DNA of 64,000 bases from Dokdonella sp. (GCA_024707225.1 JANQAE010000003.1:496001-560000); one strand, 5' to 3'; counted from the first letter of the stretch, positions 9,248 to 18,332 are shown. Made by a program: numbers and translations. The notes: generated from the letters alone by a model not told the origin.

Positions 9248-11692
9248 ATGACTTCGTCCGTCAGCCTTTCCCGTCCGGCCGCCCGCGCCGCCTTCCGCCG
9301 TCACCGGCTCTCGCTCGCGATCGTCGCGACGCTGGCGGCCCCGCTGGGGGCACAGCCGATCGACGACGGCGACGCTGCGCAACTGCAGCAGGTGGTCGTC
9401 ACCGCGGCGGGCTTCGAGCAGAAGATCACCGACGCGCCGGCCAGCGTCAGCGTGGTCACGCGCGCCGAGCTCGCCCGGCGCCCGTACACCAGCCTGGTCG
9501 ACGCACTGCGCGACGTCGAAGGCATCGACGTCGGCGAGTCGACCGACAAGAACGGCATGGCCTCGATCACGATGCGCGGCATGCCGGCCGACTACACCCT
9601 GGTGCTGATCGACGGCCGCCGCCAGAGCAACGTCGGCGACCTGTATCCGAACAACTTCGGCGGCGGCCAGTACAGCTTCCTGCCGCCGCTCGACTCGATC
9701 GAGCGCATCGAGGTCGTGCGCGGACCGATGTCGACGCTGTACGGATCGGACGCGATGGGCGGCGTCATCAACATCATCACACGCAAGGTCGCCTCGCAGT
9801 GGCACGGCTCGATCACGCAGGGCCGCACCTGGCAGCAGGACGACCAGTTCGGCAACGACCGCACGACCGACCTCTACCTCAACGGCCCGATCGTGCCGGG
9901 CAAGCTCGGGCTGTCGGTGCGCGGCAGCCTCTACAAACGGCAGGCGTCGATCCCCGAATGGGATCCGCTGCCGCTGCCCGACGGCACGCTGTGGGAGCGC
10001 TCGCTCGGCTTCGGCGACGGCGGCAAGCAGGTCGCCAGCCGCAACTGGAACGGCGGCCTGCGCCTGTCGTTCACGCCGGGCGAGGACCACGACCTGTGGC
10101 TCGACTACGACGTCTCGCGGCAGAAGTACGACAACTCCGACGGCCAGACCGGCACGCTCGACAGCATCGCCAGCCTCTGGCGCACCGGCAACGCGACGAT
10201 TCCGAATCCGGACTTCGATCCGAGCCAGCCGATCGGCCCGTCCAATCCGGCCACGATCGTGCGCCGCGTCGTACAGCCGCGCGTCGGCTACACCGAGCAG
10301 CAGCGCTACGAGCGCGACCAGCTCGCGTTCACGCACGTCGGACGCTGGTCGTTCGGCACCAGCGAAACCAGCATCACCCGCAGCACCAGCAACAACCTCG
10401 GCCGCTCGCTGCCGCTGACGATCGCCGAACGCGCCGCGCTGCAGGAGCTGTGGAATGCCGCCTGCGTCGCCGGCGGCGGCGATCCGTTCTGCAGCAATGC
10501 GCGCATCGACGATCTGAGCGCCGAGCAGCGCGCCGCGCTCGAGGCCTTCCTGCCGCGGCAGCGCCGCGTGCTCGAGCTCGACGGCCTCATCGTCGACAGC
10601 AAGCTCGAGATGCTGTTCGGCGACCATCAGCTGACGGTCGGCGGCCAGTACAACGACACCGACATGGAGGACGGCACGTTCGGCATGGACGGCGCCGGTT
10701 TCCGCGACGGCACGACGCAGAAGCACAAGCAGTGGGCCGTCTTCGCCGAGGACAACTGGCGCCTGACCGACAGCCTGACCGCGACCTTCGGCGTGCGCTA
10801 CGACGACCACAACATCTTCGGCGATCACTTCAGCCCGCGCGGCTACCTGGTCTGGAGCGCGTCCCCGAACTGGACGCTCAAGGGCGGCGTCAGCACCGGC
10901 TACAAGACGCCCAAGCCGAATCAGCTGTTCCCCGGCATCACCGGCTTCGGCGGCCAGGGCGTCAATCCGTTCGTCGGCTCACCCGACCTGCAGCCGGAGA
11001 CCAGCACCAATACCGAGCTGGCCGCCTACTACGACGGCGGCAACGGCTTCAGCTTCAACGCGACCGCCTTCGTCAACAAGTTCAAGGACAAGATCGCCAC
11101 CGGCGACAGCGTGCCCAACTGCGAGGTCGCACCGCCGGGCGTGCGCTGCGTCGACATCGGTCCGGGCTGGGCCGAGATCGGCTACACGACCTTCAGCCAG
11201 AGCATCAACATCGACCGCGCCGAGAGCCGCGGCGTCGAGCTCGCCGGTCGCGTCGAACTGCCGGGCGGCTTCACGCTGCGCGGCAACTACACCTACACCG
11301 ACTCCGAGCAGAAGAGCGGCCCCGACGAGGGACTGCCGATCACCGGCAATCCGGCCAAGCACATGCTCAACGCGACGCTGGACTGGCAGCTCAACGAGGC
11401 GTTGAGCCTGGCCCTGATCGGCGAAGCCCGTTCCAAGCGCTTCCGCGAACGCAGCGTCACGACCGGCCGCGAGCACTATTACGAGGACTACCGCATCGTC
11501 CACCTCGGCGCCTCGTGGAAGGCCACCGACCAGCTGACGATCAACGGCCGCATCAACAACCTGCTCGACAAGAATTTCATCGCGCAGACCTGCGAGCTGA
11601 CCGAGCAGCAGGACGCCTACGCCTGCGTCGACGACTACCGCATCAAGGACAAGCGCCGCAGCCTCTGGCTGTCGGCCAACCTGCGCTTCTAA
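9248..11692 (+). CDS. TonB-dependent outer-membrane receptor (ferric-siderophore/colicin-receptor type)
   Basis: About 814 residues. After a long signal peptide (cleavage near GAQ) comes a TonB-box-like LQQVVVTA, then the plug domain (DAPASVSVVTRAELA, MRGMPADYTLVLIDGRR, IERIEVVRGPMSTLYGSDA, GGVINIITRK) and a 22-strand-type barrel ending in ...LWLSANLRF with terminal Phe. The plug resembles the FepA/CirA/BfrA group, suggesting a ferric catecholate or related ligand imported with TonB-ExbB-ExbD energy. ATG 9248 has a GGA 10 bases upstream; ATG 9233 is an alternative adding five residues. Likely iron-regulated together with the upstream small protein. Confidence 0.9.
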   Translation: MTSSVSLSRPAARAAFRRHRLSLAIVATLAAPLGAQPIDDGDAAQLQQVVVTAAGFEQKITDAPASVSVVTRAELARRPYTSLVDALRDVEGIDVGESTDKNGMASITMRGMPADYTLVLIDGRRQSNVGDLYPNNFGGGQYSFLPPLDSIERIEVVRGPMSTLYGSDAMGGVINIITRKVASQWHGSITQGRTWQQDDQFGNDRTTDLYLNGPIVPGKLGLSVRGSLYKRQASIPEWDPLPLPDGTLWERSLGFGDGGKQVASRNWNGGLRLSFTPGEDHDLWLDYDVSRQKYDNSDGQTGTLDSIASLWRTGNATIPNPDFDPSQPIGPSNPATIVRRVVQPRVGYTEQQRYERDQLAFTHVGRWSFGTSETSITRSTSNNLGRSLPLTIAERAALQELWNAACVAGGGDPFCSNARIDDLSAEQRAALEAFLPRQRRVLELDGLIVDSKLEMLFGDHQLTVGGQYNDTDMEDGTFGMDGAGFRDGTTQKHKQWAVFAEDNWRLTDSLTATFGVRYDDHNIFGDHFSPRGYLVWSASPNWTLKGGVSTGYKTPKPNQLFPGITGFGGQGVNPFVGSPDLQPETSTNTELAAYYDGGNGFSFNATAFVNKFKDKIATGDSVPNCEVAPPGVRCVDIGPGWAEIGYTTFSQSINIDRAESRGVELAGRVELPGGFTLRGNYTYTDSEQKSGPDEGLPITGNPAKHMLNATLDWQLNEALSLALIGEARSKRFRERSVTTGREHYYEDYRIVHLGASWKATDQLTINGRINNLLDKNFIAQTCELTEQQDAYACVDDYRIKDKRRSLWLSANLRF

Positions 11693-11867
11693 CGGGCATC
11701 CGATGCACCGCGGCGATCCACGGACGGATCGCCCCGGCATCGATCACCGACCGATCGCCCCCAATCCGACGCGCCGACACCGCTCGCACACCGATCGAAC
11801 TGAATCCAGACGCCTCGCGAAGTCTTCCCCGACTTCCGGCCAGCCGCGCGCCCCCACGCGCCCCTCA

Positions 11868-11930
11868 CTCCTGCTCCTTCGCTCCTGCTCCTGCTCCTTC
11901 GCTCCTGCTCCTGCTCCTTCGCTCCTGCTC
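11868..11930 (+). repeat. 20-base tandem repeat, about three copies
   Basis: The unit GCTCCTGCTCCTGCTCCTTC occurs exactly at 11881-11900 and 11901-11920, preceded by a shortened copy and followed by a half copy. One strand is almost pure pyrimidine except for the G of each CTG/TCG, which gives marked strand asymmetry. Confidence 0.9.
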
Positions 11931-12134
11931 GTCCGCTTCTGCGCGCAGGATGCGCGCTGACGGGTCCCGTGAAACGCGGTGGGCCGGTGCCGGATCAGCC
12001 CGCAGGGGCGCGGGCAGGGAGGCCCGCGCGTTCGTCGTCAGCACAGGAGGTGCTGTCGACGAACCCCGGCGCCGGTCCACGCACCCGCAGGGCAGGATGC
12101 CCGGAGGGCGCGTTTCTGGGGTGCCCTTCTCTTT

Positions 12135-12190
12135 GGTTACTTTCTCTTGGGCACGCAAGAGAAAGTAACCCGCTCGCCCGGAGGCGAGCG
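12135..12190. repeat. Double hairpin heading a Xanthomonadales-type intergenic repeat
   Basis: GGTTACTTTCTCTTG (12135-12149) and CAAGAGAAAGTAACC (12156-12170) form a perfect 15-bp stem with a six-base loop. Immediately after, CGCTCGCC-CGGA-GGCGAGCG (12171-12190) forms a second stem. Paired sequences of this kind recur between genes in Lysobacter and Xanthomonas relatives (from memory of such genomes). Here the element introduces the 144-base tandem copies that follow. Confidence 0.75.
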
Positions 12191-12500
12191 GAAAACGGCA
12201 GGGATGCCGCCCGCCTACGAAGAAGCTGGCCCGCACCCTACGCTACGCCCTAGGGCCGGCTCCGCCGTTCGCGCCGCTCCTGCGGCGCAGCGGTCACGCA
12301 AGAAAACGTGAGCCGCTCGCGTAGGAGGCGAGCGGAAAACGGCAGGGATGCCGCCCGCCTACGAAGAAGCTGGCCCGCACCCTACGCTACGCCCTCGGGC
12401 CGGCTCCGCCGTTCGCACCGCTCCTGCGGCGCAGCGGTCACGCAAGAAGACGTGACCCGCTCGCGTAGGAGGCGAGCGGAAAAAGGCAGGGACGCCGACG
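12181..12500. repeat. 144-base tandem repeat, two full copies and a partial third
   Basis: Copy 1 spans 12181-12324, copy 2 spans 12325-12468, and a third, diverging copy begins at 12469. Copies 1 and 2 differ at four positions by direct comparison. Each starts GAGGCGAGCGGAAAA and contains GC-rich inverted segments. There is no transposase and no conserved reading frame, so this is a non-coding repeat, not an insertion sequence. Confidence 0.85.
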
Positions 12501-12631
12501 CCCTCCTGCGAAGAAGGAGCGAAGACCCGGCCATCCCGGAACCATCGGAGGAAGCCACTGCTCCGGCAGGCAACGAAGCACTCTCCGAACAACCCAGGCC
12601 AATCCGGCGGAGTTCGAAAAACAGAACCCCC

Positions 12632-13885
12632 TCACAACTTCCGCCGCGGCGGCACCAGCAAATCCCCGAACAACAACCCCGCCACCAGCGCGATCAGCAG
12701 CGTCAGCAAGGTCACCGCCGTATCGAGGCCCAGCATCACGTCGCGCTCCAGCACGAAGCTCAGCGTGCGGAAGCCGACACTGCCCGGCACCAGCAGGATG
12801 ATGCCCGGCTCGCGGATCAACGCGCCGGGGCGCTTCCAGACGCGTGCGAACACGTTGCTGACCGCACCCAGCACCAGACCGCCGAGGAAGACGCCGAACG
12901 GCGCCGAGACGTAGGCGCCGCCGATCCGCGTGCACAGATAGCCGAGCACGACCGAGGCGATCACCGCCGGGTAGTAGCGGCGCGGACTGCGGAACATCAG
13001 CGCGAACGCGAGCGCCGCGGCGAGCACGGCCAGCCATTCGGCCCAGACCGGTACCGCGACCGCCGGCATCGGCGGCGGCACCCAGCCGAACAGCGCGCAC
13101 AGCTGCGTCGCGGCGACCGTGCCGAACGCGAGCTTGAGCAGGATCGCCATCGCGCCGGCCATGCGCGCGGTGCCCGAGATCAGGTGCTGGCTCGACAGCT
13201 CGCGCACGGCGGTCGTCAGCGACAGGCCGGGCAGCAGCACGATCAGGCTGGCGATGACCACGGCACGCACGTCGATCGGCGCGACGTAGACGGCGACCAG
13301 GGTCGCGATCAGCGTCGCCAGCAGCGCGCAGATCGCCTCGAACGCGGCGGCGATGTTCGGGCGCCGCGCCGCACCGAGCGCGATCGCGCCGGTCACCAGA
13401 CCGATCAGGCCGGCCGTCGCGACCGCCGGCCAGCCGGTGCGCAGGATGATCGCGACGCAGGCCGAGGCCGCACCGTAGGCGACCATCATCGGCAGCTCGG
13501 TCGTCCAGCGCGCGGGGCGGGCGCCGATGTCGCGCAGCCGGCGGCGGCCCTCGACCAGGTCGACCACGCCGTCGATGACCTGATCGGCGATCTCGTCGAC
13601 CTCGCACAGGCGCTCGAGGTTGACCTCGCCCGGCGACAGGCGCACCACCTGGGTCACGTCGGCCAAGCTGCCGGGCCGGCGACGATCGGAGAACGACATC
13701 ACGATCGAGGTCGGCGTCGACAGGATGTTGCAGTCCAGCTCCAGGCGCGCGGCGACGTGGTTGACCGCATCCTCCAGACGCGGCGCGGCGGTGCCGTACT
13801 CGTGCAGACGGCGCGCCAGCTCCACGACGAATTCGATACGAGTGGTCAGCGCGGCTTCGGCGGGCATCGGGCCGGTACGGTACAT
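12632..13885 (-). CDS. ThrE-family threonine/serine exporter
   Basis: About 417 residues. The N-terminal cytoplasmic ThrE domain opens with RIEFVVELARRLHEYGTAAPRLEDAV and contains a segment with VMSFSD and DEIADQVIDGVVDL. About ten hydrophobic helices follow, including the characteristic IVLLPGLSLTTAVRELSSQH and ILLVPGSVGFRTLSF. Both the N- and C-terminal halves (ThrE and ThrE_2) are in one chain, as in Corynebacterium ThrE. The likely role is export of Thr/Ser or small peptides by proton motive force. Start at 13885 or 13867 (MPAEAAL); neither has a clear ribosome binding site. It is divergent from the EamA gene, 50 bases away. Confidence 0.85.
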   Translation of the reverse strand: MYRTGPMPAEAALTTRIEFVVELARRLHEYGTAAPRLEDAVNHVAARLELDCNILSTPTSIVMSFSDRRRPGSLADVTQVVRLSPGEVNLERLCEVDEIADQVIDGVVDLVEGRRRLRDIGARPARWTTELPMMVAYGAASACVAIILRTGWPAVATAGLIGLVTGAIALGAARRPNIAAAFEAICALLATLIATLVAVYVAPIDVRAVVIASLIVLLPGLSLTTAVRELSSQHLISGTARMAGAMAILLKLAFGTVAATQLCALFGWVPPPMPAVAVPVWAEWLAVLAAALAFALMFRSPRRYYPAVIASVVLGYLCTRIGGAYVSAPFGVFLGGLVLGAVSNVFARVWKRPGALIREPGIILLVPGSVGFRTLSFVLERDVMLGLDTAVTLLTLLIALVAGLLFGDLLVPPRRKL

Positions 13886-13935
13886 GCGGTCGGTTCGGTG
13901 ATAATGCCGCTTTTCGCGCGGCGCGGCGCGGGCAC

Positions 13936-14817
13936 ATGGGGATCGGAGAAGCACTTTCAATCGGTAGCGCGCTGGCCTGGGCCGGCGGCGTCGTGCTCTA
14001 CACGCGGCTGGGCCGCACGCTGCCGCCGCTGCATCTGAACCTGTTCAAGAACCTGCTGGTGTTCGCGATGGTCGTGCCGACCGTGCTGCTGGTCGAAGGC
14101 GCGCGCTGGCCGGCGATCGGCGCGGGGACGGTCGCGCTGGCGCTCGCCTCGGGCGCGATCGGCATCGCGCTGGCCGACACGCTGTACTTCCGCGCGCTCA
14201 ACACGCTCGGCGCCGGCCACATGGGCGTGATCGGCAATCTCTACAGTCCGCTGGTCATCGTGCTGTCGTTCGCGTTCCTCGGCGAGCGCCTGGACGCGCT
14301 GCAGATCCTCGGCTTCGTCCTGGTCATGAGCGGCGTCGGGCTGGTCAGCCGGCACGACGCGGACCGTCCGCTCGACCGCGCGGCGCTGCGCCGCGGCGTG
14401 CTGCTCGGCGCTATGGCGATCGCGCTGATGGCGGTCGCGATCGTGATGATCAAGCGCACGCTCGAGCAGCAGCCGCTGCTGTGGGTCGTCGCGATCCGGC
14501 TGGCCGGGGCGATCCTCGGCATGCTGGTGGCGTTCGCGTTCGGCCGCCATGCGCCGATGCCGGCCGGTGTGACGCTGACGCGCGGCGAGGTCTGGCTGCT
14601 GCTCGCGGCCGCGTTCCTCGGCCAGTACCTGTCGATGATCCTCTGGCTCGGCGGCTACAAATTCACCGAGGCCTCGGTCGCCTCGATCCTGAACGAGTCC
14701 GCGTCGGTCTTCATCGTGCTGCTGGCCTGGCTGTTCCTGCGCGAGCCGCTCGACCGGCGCCGCCTCGCCGGCGTCGGCTGCACGCTGGCCGGACTGGCCT
14801 GCATGTTGCTGAGCTGA
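13936..14817 (+). CDS. EamA-family (DMT superfamily) transporter
   Basis: A 293-residue membrane protein with ten predicted helices in two repeated halves. The first-half signature SGAIGIALADTLYFRALNTLGAG and VLSFAFLGERLDALQILGFVLVMSGV are matched in the second half by AAFLGQYLSMILWLGGYKFTEAS and LAWLFLREPLDRRRLAGVGCTLAG. This is the drug/metabolite exporter fold; substrates vary too much to predict. It starts 50 bases from the divergent ThrE-like exporter gene, so both may be metabolite efflux proteins under a shared control region (inference). Confidence 0.85.
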   Translation: MGIGEALSIGSALAWAGGVVLYTRLGRTLPPLHLNLFKNLLVFAMVVPTVLLVEGARWPAIGAGTVALALASGAIGIALADTLYFRALNTLGAGHMGVIGNLYSPLVIVLSFAFLGERLDALQILGFVLVMSGVGLVSRHDADRPLDRAALRRGVLLGAMAIALMAVAIVMIKRTLEQQPLLWVVAIRLAGAILGMLVAFAFGRHAPMPAGVTLTRGEVWLLLAAAFLGQYLSMILWLGGYKFTEASVASILNESASVFIVLLAWLFLREPLDRRRLAGVGCTLAGLACMLLS

Positions 14818-14877
14818 GGCCGAACATCCGGCCAGGGCTGCATCCAAGGCATCGGCACAAGCTGCTAGGCTTCGCCG

Positions 14878-15990
14878 ATGCAGCCTGCCACCGCCACACT
14901 CGCCGCCGACGGCGGACGCGTCACGCTGTCCGGCGACTGGGTGCTGGCGCAGGCGCCCGCCCTCGCCGGTCAGGTCGAACGGCTACGTCCGCGCCTCGAT
15001 GCATCGACGGTGCTGGACGCCAGCGGCATCGGCCGCCTCGATACCGCCGGCGCCACACTGCTGCTGCGGCTCGGCGAGGACGCCGGCGACACCGCGCGCC
15101 TCGACGGTCTCGGCGCGCATCAGCGCGAACTGCTCGATGCGGTCGCACGTGCGGTCCATGCACCGGCCGCCGCGCCGCCGCGCCCGAACGGCGTGGTCGA
15201 GCTGCTCGCCAATGCCGGCAAGGCGGTCGAGAACTTCTGGCACGACCTGATCGAGCTGGTCGGTTTCGTCGGCCTGATCCTCTCCGAGCTGGCCGGCTCG
15301 GTGTGGCGGCCGCGGCGCTGGCGCGTGACCTCGCTGTTCTTCCACATCGAGCAGACCGGTCTGAACGCAGTGCCGATCGTCGCGTTGCTGAGCTTCCTCG
15401 TCGGCGCGGTCGTCGCGTTTCTCGGCGCGACGATCCTGCGCGACTTCGGCGCCACGGTATTCACGGTCGAGCTGATCAGCTACTCGTTCCTGCGCGAGTT
15501 CGGCGTGCTGCTGACCGCGATCATGGTCGCGGGGCGCTCGGGCAGTGCATTCACGGCGCAGATCGGCTCGATGAAGGCGCGCGAGGAGGTCGATGCGATC
15601 CGCACGATGGGCCTGTCTCCGGTGCAGGTGCTGGTGCTGCCGCGCGTGCTGGCGCTGCTGATCTCGATGCCGCTGCTGAGCTTCCTGGCGATGATCGCCG
15701 GCATCGTCGGCGGCGCGATGGTCTGCGTGTACGTGCTCGACATCTCGCCCGGCATGTTCATGTACCGGCTGCAGGAGATGACACAGGCCCGCCATTTCTG
15801 GGTCGGCATGGTCAAGGCACCGCTGTTCGCGTTCCTGATCGCCGCGATCGGCTGCCTGGAGGGATTCAAGGTGAGCGGCAGCGCCGAATCGGTCGGTGCC
15901 CACACCACCTCGAGCGTCGTGCAGTCGATCTTCGTCGTGATCCTGGTCGACGCGCTAGCGGCGATCTTCTTCATGGAGATCGGCTGGTGA
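14878..15990 (+). CDS. MlaE-type lipid ABC transporter permease with N-terminal STAS domain
   Basis: A 370-residue permease. Residues 1-90 form a STAS-like (MlaB-like) domain (VTLSGDWVLAQAP, DASGIGRLDTAGATLLLRLG). An amphipathic segment and five to six membrane helices follow, with the MlaE motif REFGVLLTAIMVAGRSGSAF and AQIGSMKAREEVDAI. MlaE permeases move phospholipid between inner membrane and periplasm together with an ATPase and an MCE protein. Here STAS and permease are one chain instead of separate MlaB and MlaE. The stop overlaps the GTG of the ATPase gene by 4 bases, so the four genes 14878-18332 form a tight operon. Confidence 0.92.
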   Translation: MQPATATLAADGGRVTLSGDWVLAQAPALAGQVERLRPRLDASTVLDASGIGRLDTAGATLLLRLGEDAGDTARLDGLGAHQRELLDAVARAVHAPAAAPPRPNGVVELLANAGKAVENFWHDLIELVGFVGLILSELAGSVWRPRRWRVTSLFFHIEQTGLNAVPIVALLSFLVGAVVAFLGATILRDFGATVFTVELISYSFLREFGVLLTAIMVAGRSGSAFTAQIGSMKAREEVDAIRTMGLSPVQVLVLPRVLALLISMPLLSFLAMIAGIVGGAMVCVYVLDISPGMFMYRLQEMTQARHFWVGMVKAPLFAFLIAAIGCLEGFKVSGSAESVGAHTTSSVVQSIFVVILVDALAAIFFMEIGW

Positions 15991-16769
15991 GCGAGACCGT
16001 CATCGAGGTGCGCGGCCTGCGCAACCAGTTCGGCGAGCAGGTCGTGCACGAGGACCTGGACCTGGACGTGCGGCGCGGCGAGATCATCGGCGTGGTCGGC
16101 GGCTCGGGCAGCGGCAAGTCGGTGCTGCTGCGCTCGATCATCGGTCTGAACCGGCCGCGCGCCGGCACGGTGCGCCTGTTCGGCGAGGACATGGCGCGGG
16201 TCTCGGCCGCGCAGCGCCATGCGATCGAGCAGCGCTGCGGCGTGCTGTTCCAGAACGGTGCGCTGTTCTCGTCGCTGACCGTGGCCGAGAACGTCTCGAT
16301 GCCGCTGATCGAACGGCGCGGCCTGCCGCGGACGCTGATCGACCGGCTGGCCGCGCTGAAGATCGGCCTGGCCGGCCTGCCGCCCGAGGCCGGCGCGAAG
16401 TTCCCGTCCGAACTGTCCGGCGGCATGGTCAAGCGCGCCGCGCTGGCACGCTCGCTGGCGCTGGACCCGGACATCCTGTTTCTCGACGAACCGACCGCCG
16501 GCCTGGATCCGATCGGCGCGGCCGCGTTCGACCAGCTGATCCTGACGCTGCGCGACAGCCTCGGCCTGACGGTATTCCTGATCACCCACGATCTCGACAC
16601 GCTCTATACGATCTGCGACCGTGTCGCCGTGCTGTCACAGCGCCGCGTGCTGATCAACGCGCCGCTCGCCGAGGTCGAACGTCAGGACGATCCGTGGATC
16701 CGCGAATACTTCCAGGGGCCGCGCGGTCGCGCGGCCGAGCACGCCGCGCTGGCGGCCAAGAGGACCTGA
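15987..16769 (+). CDS. Mla/MCE-type ABC transporter ATP-binding protein
   Basis: A 260-residue ATPase from the GTG at 15987 (GTGA overlap with the permease stop). Walker A GGSGSGKS, Q-loop LFQNGALFSSLTV, ABC signature ELSGGMVKRAALARS (the LSGGM form typical of MlaF) and Walker B DILFLDEPTAGLDP are all visible, with the switch His in LITHDLDTL. It energises the MlaE-like permease encoded just upstream; the MCE protein follows two bases after its stop. Length is normal for MlaF. Confidence 0.92.
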   Translation: MSETVIEVRGLRNQFGEQVVHEDLDLDVRRGEIIGVVGGSGSGKSVLLRSIIGLNRPRAGTVRLFGEDMARVSAAQRHAIEQRCGVLFQNGALFSSLTVAENVSMPLIERRGLPRTLIDRLAALKIGLAGLPPEAGAKFPSELSGGMVKRAALARSLALDPDILFLDEPTAGLDPIGAAAFDQLILTLRDSLGLTVFLITHDLDTLYTICDRVAVLSQRRVLINAPLAEVERQDDPWIREYFQGPRGRAAEHAALAAKRT

Positions 16770-16770
16770 C

Positions 16771-17715
16771 ATGGAAACCCGTGCCCATCATGTGCTGATC
16801 GGTGCCTTCGCGATACTCGTCTTCGTCCTCGGCGCCGGCTTCGTGCTGTGGCTGTCCAAGACCAGCCAGGAGCGTGCGTTCAAGGAGTACGACGTGATCT
16901 TCGTGGAGGCCGTCACCGGCCTCTCGCAGGGCGGCGCGGTGCAGTACAACGGCATCAAGGTCGGCGAGGTCAGCCAGCTCAAGCTGGCGCCGGACGATCC
17001 GCGCAAGGTGATCGCGCGGATCCGCGTGGGCGCCTCCACGCCGATCAAGCAGGACACGCGCGCCAAGCTCGCGCTGGCCGGCGTGACCGGCGTCGCCTTC
17101 ATCCAGCTCAGCGGCGGCATGCCGAACAGCCCGAACCTCGAGCCGACGCGCGACCACCCGGTCCCGGTGATCCAGACCGACCCGTCGGCGCTCTCGCAGC
17201 TGCTCAACTCCGGCGAGGACATCGTCACCAGCATCAACGACGCGCTGTACCGGATCGGCCAGCTGCTGTCGCAGGAGAACGTCGACCGCGTCGCCCACGT
17301 GCTCGACAACGTCGACAAGATCGTCGACAGCGTGGCCGGCCAGCGCGAGGAGCTCAGCACCGCGCTGCGCCAGCTGTCCGATGCGACCGGCGATCTGAAG
17401 ACCTCGCTGCGCACGGTCAGCGAACTGGCCACGACGACCAACAAGCTGGTCCGCGAGGACGCCCGCGACCTGATGGCCTCGGCCGAGAAGGCGATCGGCT
17501 CGATCGACCGCGTCGCCGAGTCGGTCAGCGGCCTGGTCGAGAACAACCGCGCCGCGATCGACAGCTTCGGCAACCAGGGCCTGCGTCAGGTCGGCCCGAC
17601 GCTCGCCGAGCTGCGCGAGACGCTGCGCGCGTTCAAGCAGCTCAGCGATCGCCTCGCCAAGTCCGAGAGCCTGCTGCTCGGCAGCGACCAACCGAAGGAG
17701 TATTCGCCGCGATGA
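16771..17715 (+). CDS. MlaD/MCE-family substrate-binding protein
   Basis: A 314-residue protein: one N-terminal membrane helix (about residues 9-27), then the MCE domain (about 38-115: VTGLSQGGAVQYNGIKVGEV, IRVGASTPIKQDTRAKLALAG, GVAFIQLSGG), then a long helical, probably coiled-coil tail. MCE proteins form hexamers that carry lipid between the membranes. The tail is longer than in E. coli MlaD and nearer the PqiB/YebT-like or actinobacterial type. Its stop overlaps the ATG of the lipoprotein gene (ATGA). Confidence 0.9.
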   Translation: METRAHHVLIGAFAILVFVLGAGFVLWLSKTSQERAFKEYDVIFVEAVTGLSQGGAVQYNGIKVGEVSQLKLAPDDPRKVIARIRVGASTPIKQDTRAKLALAGVTGVAFIQLSGGMPNSPNLEPTRDHPVPVIQTDPSALSQLLNSGEDIVTSINDALYRIGQLLSQENVDRVAHVLDNVDKIVDSVAGQREELSTALRQLSDATGDLKTSLRTVSELATTTNKLVREDARDLMASAEKAIGSIDRVAESVSGLVENNRAAIDSFGNQGLRQVGPTLAELRETLRAFKQLSDRLAKSESLLLGSDQPKEYSPR

Positions 17716-18332
17716 GCCTCACGATCCGTATCGCCGGCCTGCTGGCGGCCTGCCTGCTGACCGCCTGCGCGTCGCTGACCGGCAAGACCGAGCCGTTCGC
17801 GATCTACGCGCCGCAACTCAGATCCGCCCCGGAGACCGGTCCGGCGGTCGACTGGCAGCTCGCGATCGACACGCCGCTGGCGAGCAGCGCGATCGACTCC
17901 ACGCGCATCGCGGTGATGCCGACGCCGGGCGTGCTGCAGATCTACCCGGCCGCCCGCTGGCGCGATCCGGCGCCGGCCCTGCTGCGCGGCCTGATCGTGG
18001 AGGGTTTCGAGCGCAGCGGACGCATCCTCGGCGTCGGTGCCGCGGCCGGCCTGCGCGCGGATTTCGGACTGACGCTGGAGCTGCGCGCGCTGCAGGCCGA
18101 GGTCGGCGCCGACGGCGCGCGCGCGGTGGTACGGCTGCAGGCCAGCCTGACCGACTACGCGAGCAACCGGGTCGTCGCCGCGCGCACGTTCGAGGCGGCC
18201 ACGCCGGCGGCGGGCTCGGACATGACCGCGATGTTTCCGGCATTCGAGACCTCGCTCGACACGATCGTCGTGCAGCTCGTGGACTGGACGCTGGCCGAGG
18301 GCGAACGCAGGCGCAGCGCCGCCACGCGCTGA
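17712..18332 (+). CDS. ABC-type transport auxiliary lipoprotein (PqiC-like)
   Basis: A 206-residue product with a lipobox LLTAC (acylated Cys19) after a short signal peptide. The mature domain (FAIYAPQLR, WQLAIDTPLASSAIDSTRIAV, YPAARWRDPAPALLRGLIVEGFE) matches the pattern of auxiliary lipoproteins of MCE transporters (PqiC/YmbA type), which sit in the outer membrane as partner of the MCE tunnel. It is the last gene of the four-gene lipid transporter operon and overlaps the MCE gene by 4 bases. Confidence 0.85.
   Translation: MSLTIRIAGLLAACLLTACASLTGKTEPFAIYAPQLRSAPETGPAVDWQLAIDTPLASSAIDSTRIAVMPTPGVLQIYPAARWRDPAPALLRGLIVEGFERSGRILGVGAAAGLRADFGLTLELRALQAEVGADGARAVVRLQASLTDYASNRVVAARTFEAATPAAGSDMTAMFPAFETSLDTIVVQLVDWTLAEGERRRSAATR

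Larger units (their letters stand above)
11693..12631. other. Gene-free region of about 0.94 kb with repeats
   Basis: I find no convincing gene here. Open frames exist on both strands but are low complexity or run through tandem repeats. The region holds a 20-base CT-rich minisatellite (11868-11930), a perfect 15-bp inverted repeat (12135-12170), a second GC hairpin (12171-12190) and two-plus copies of a 144-base tandem repeat (12181-12500). The stretch 11693-11867 shows no structure I can name. Confidence 0.7.

Noticed and set aside
11703-11960. Small Leu/Ser/Cys-rich protein encoded by the CT-rich minisatellite
   Set aside because: Translation of a low-complexity repeat; no start signal and no similarity to genes.
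12135-12190. Insertion sequence end
   Set aside because: Inverted repeat is a local hairpin; no transposase, no paired distal end and no target-site duplication seen.
12181-12500. CRISPR-like array
   Set aside because: The repeat unit is 144 bases with no short repeat/spacer pattern and no cas genes.
12308-14038. Long plus-strand open frame through the repeats and opposite thrE
   Set aside because: Starts inside tandem repeats and then runs antisense to a clear ThrE-family gene.
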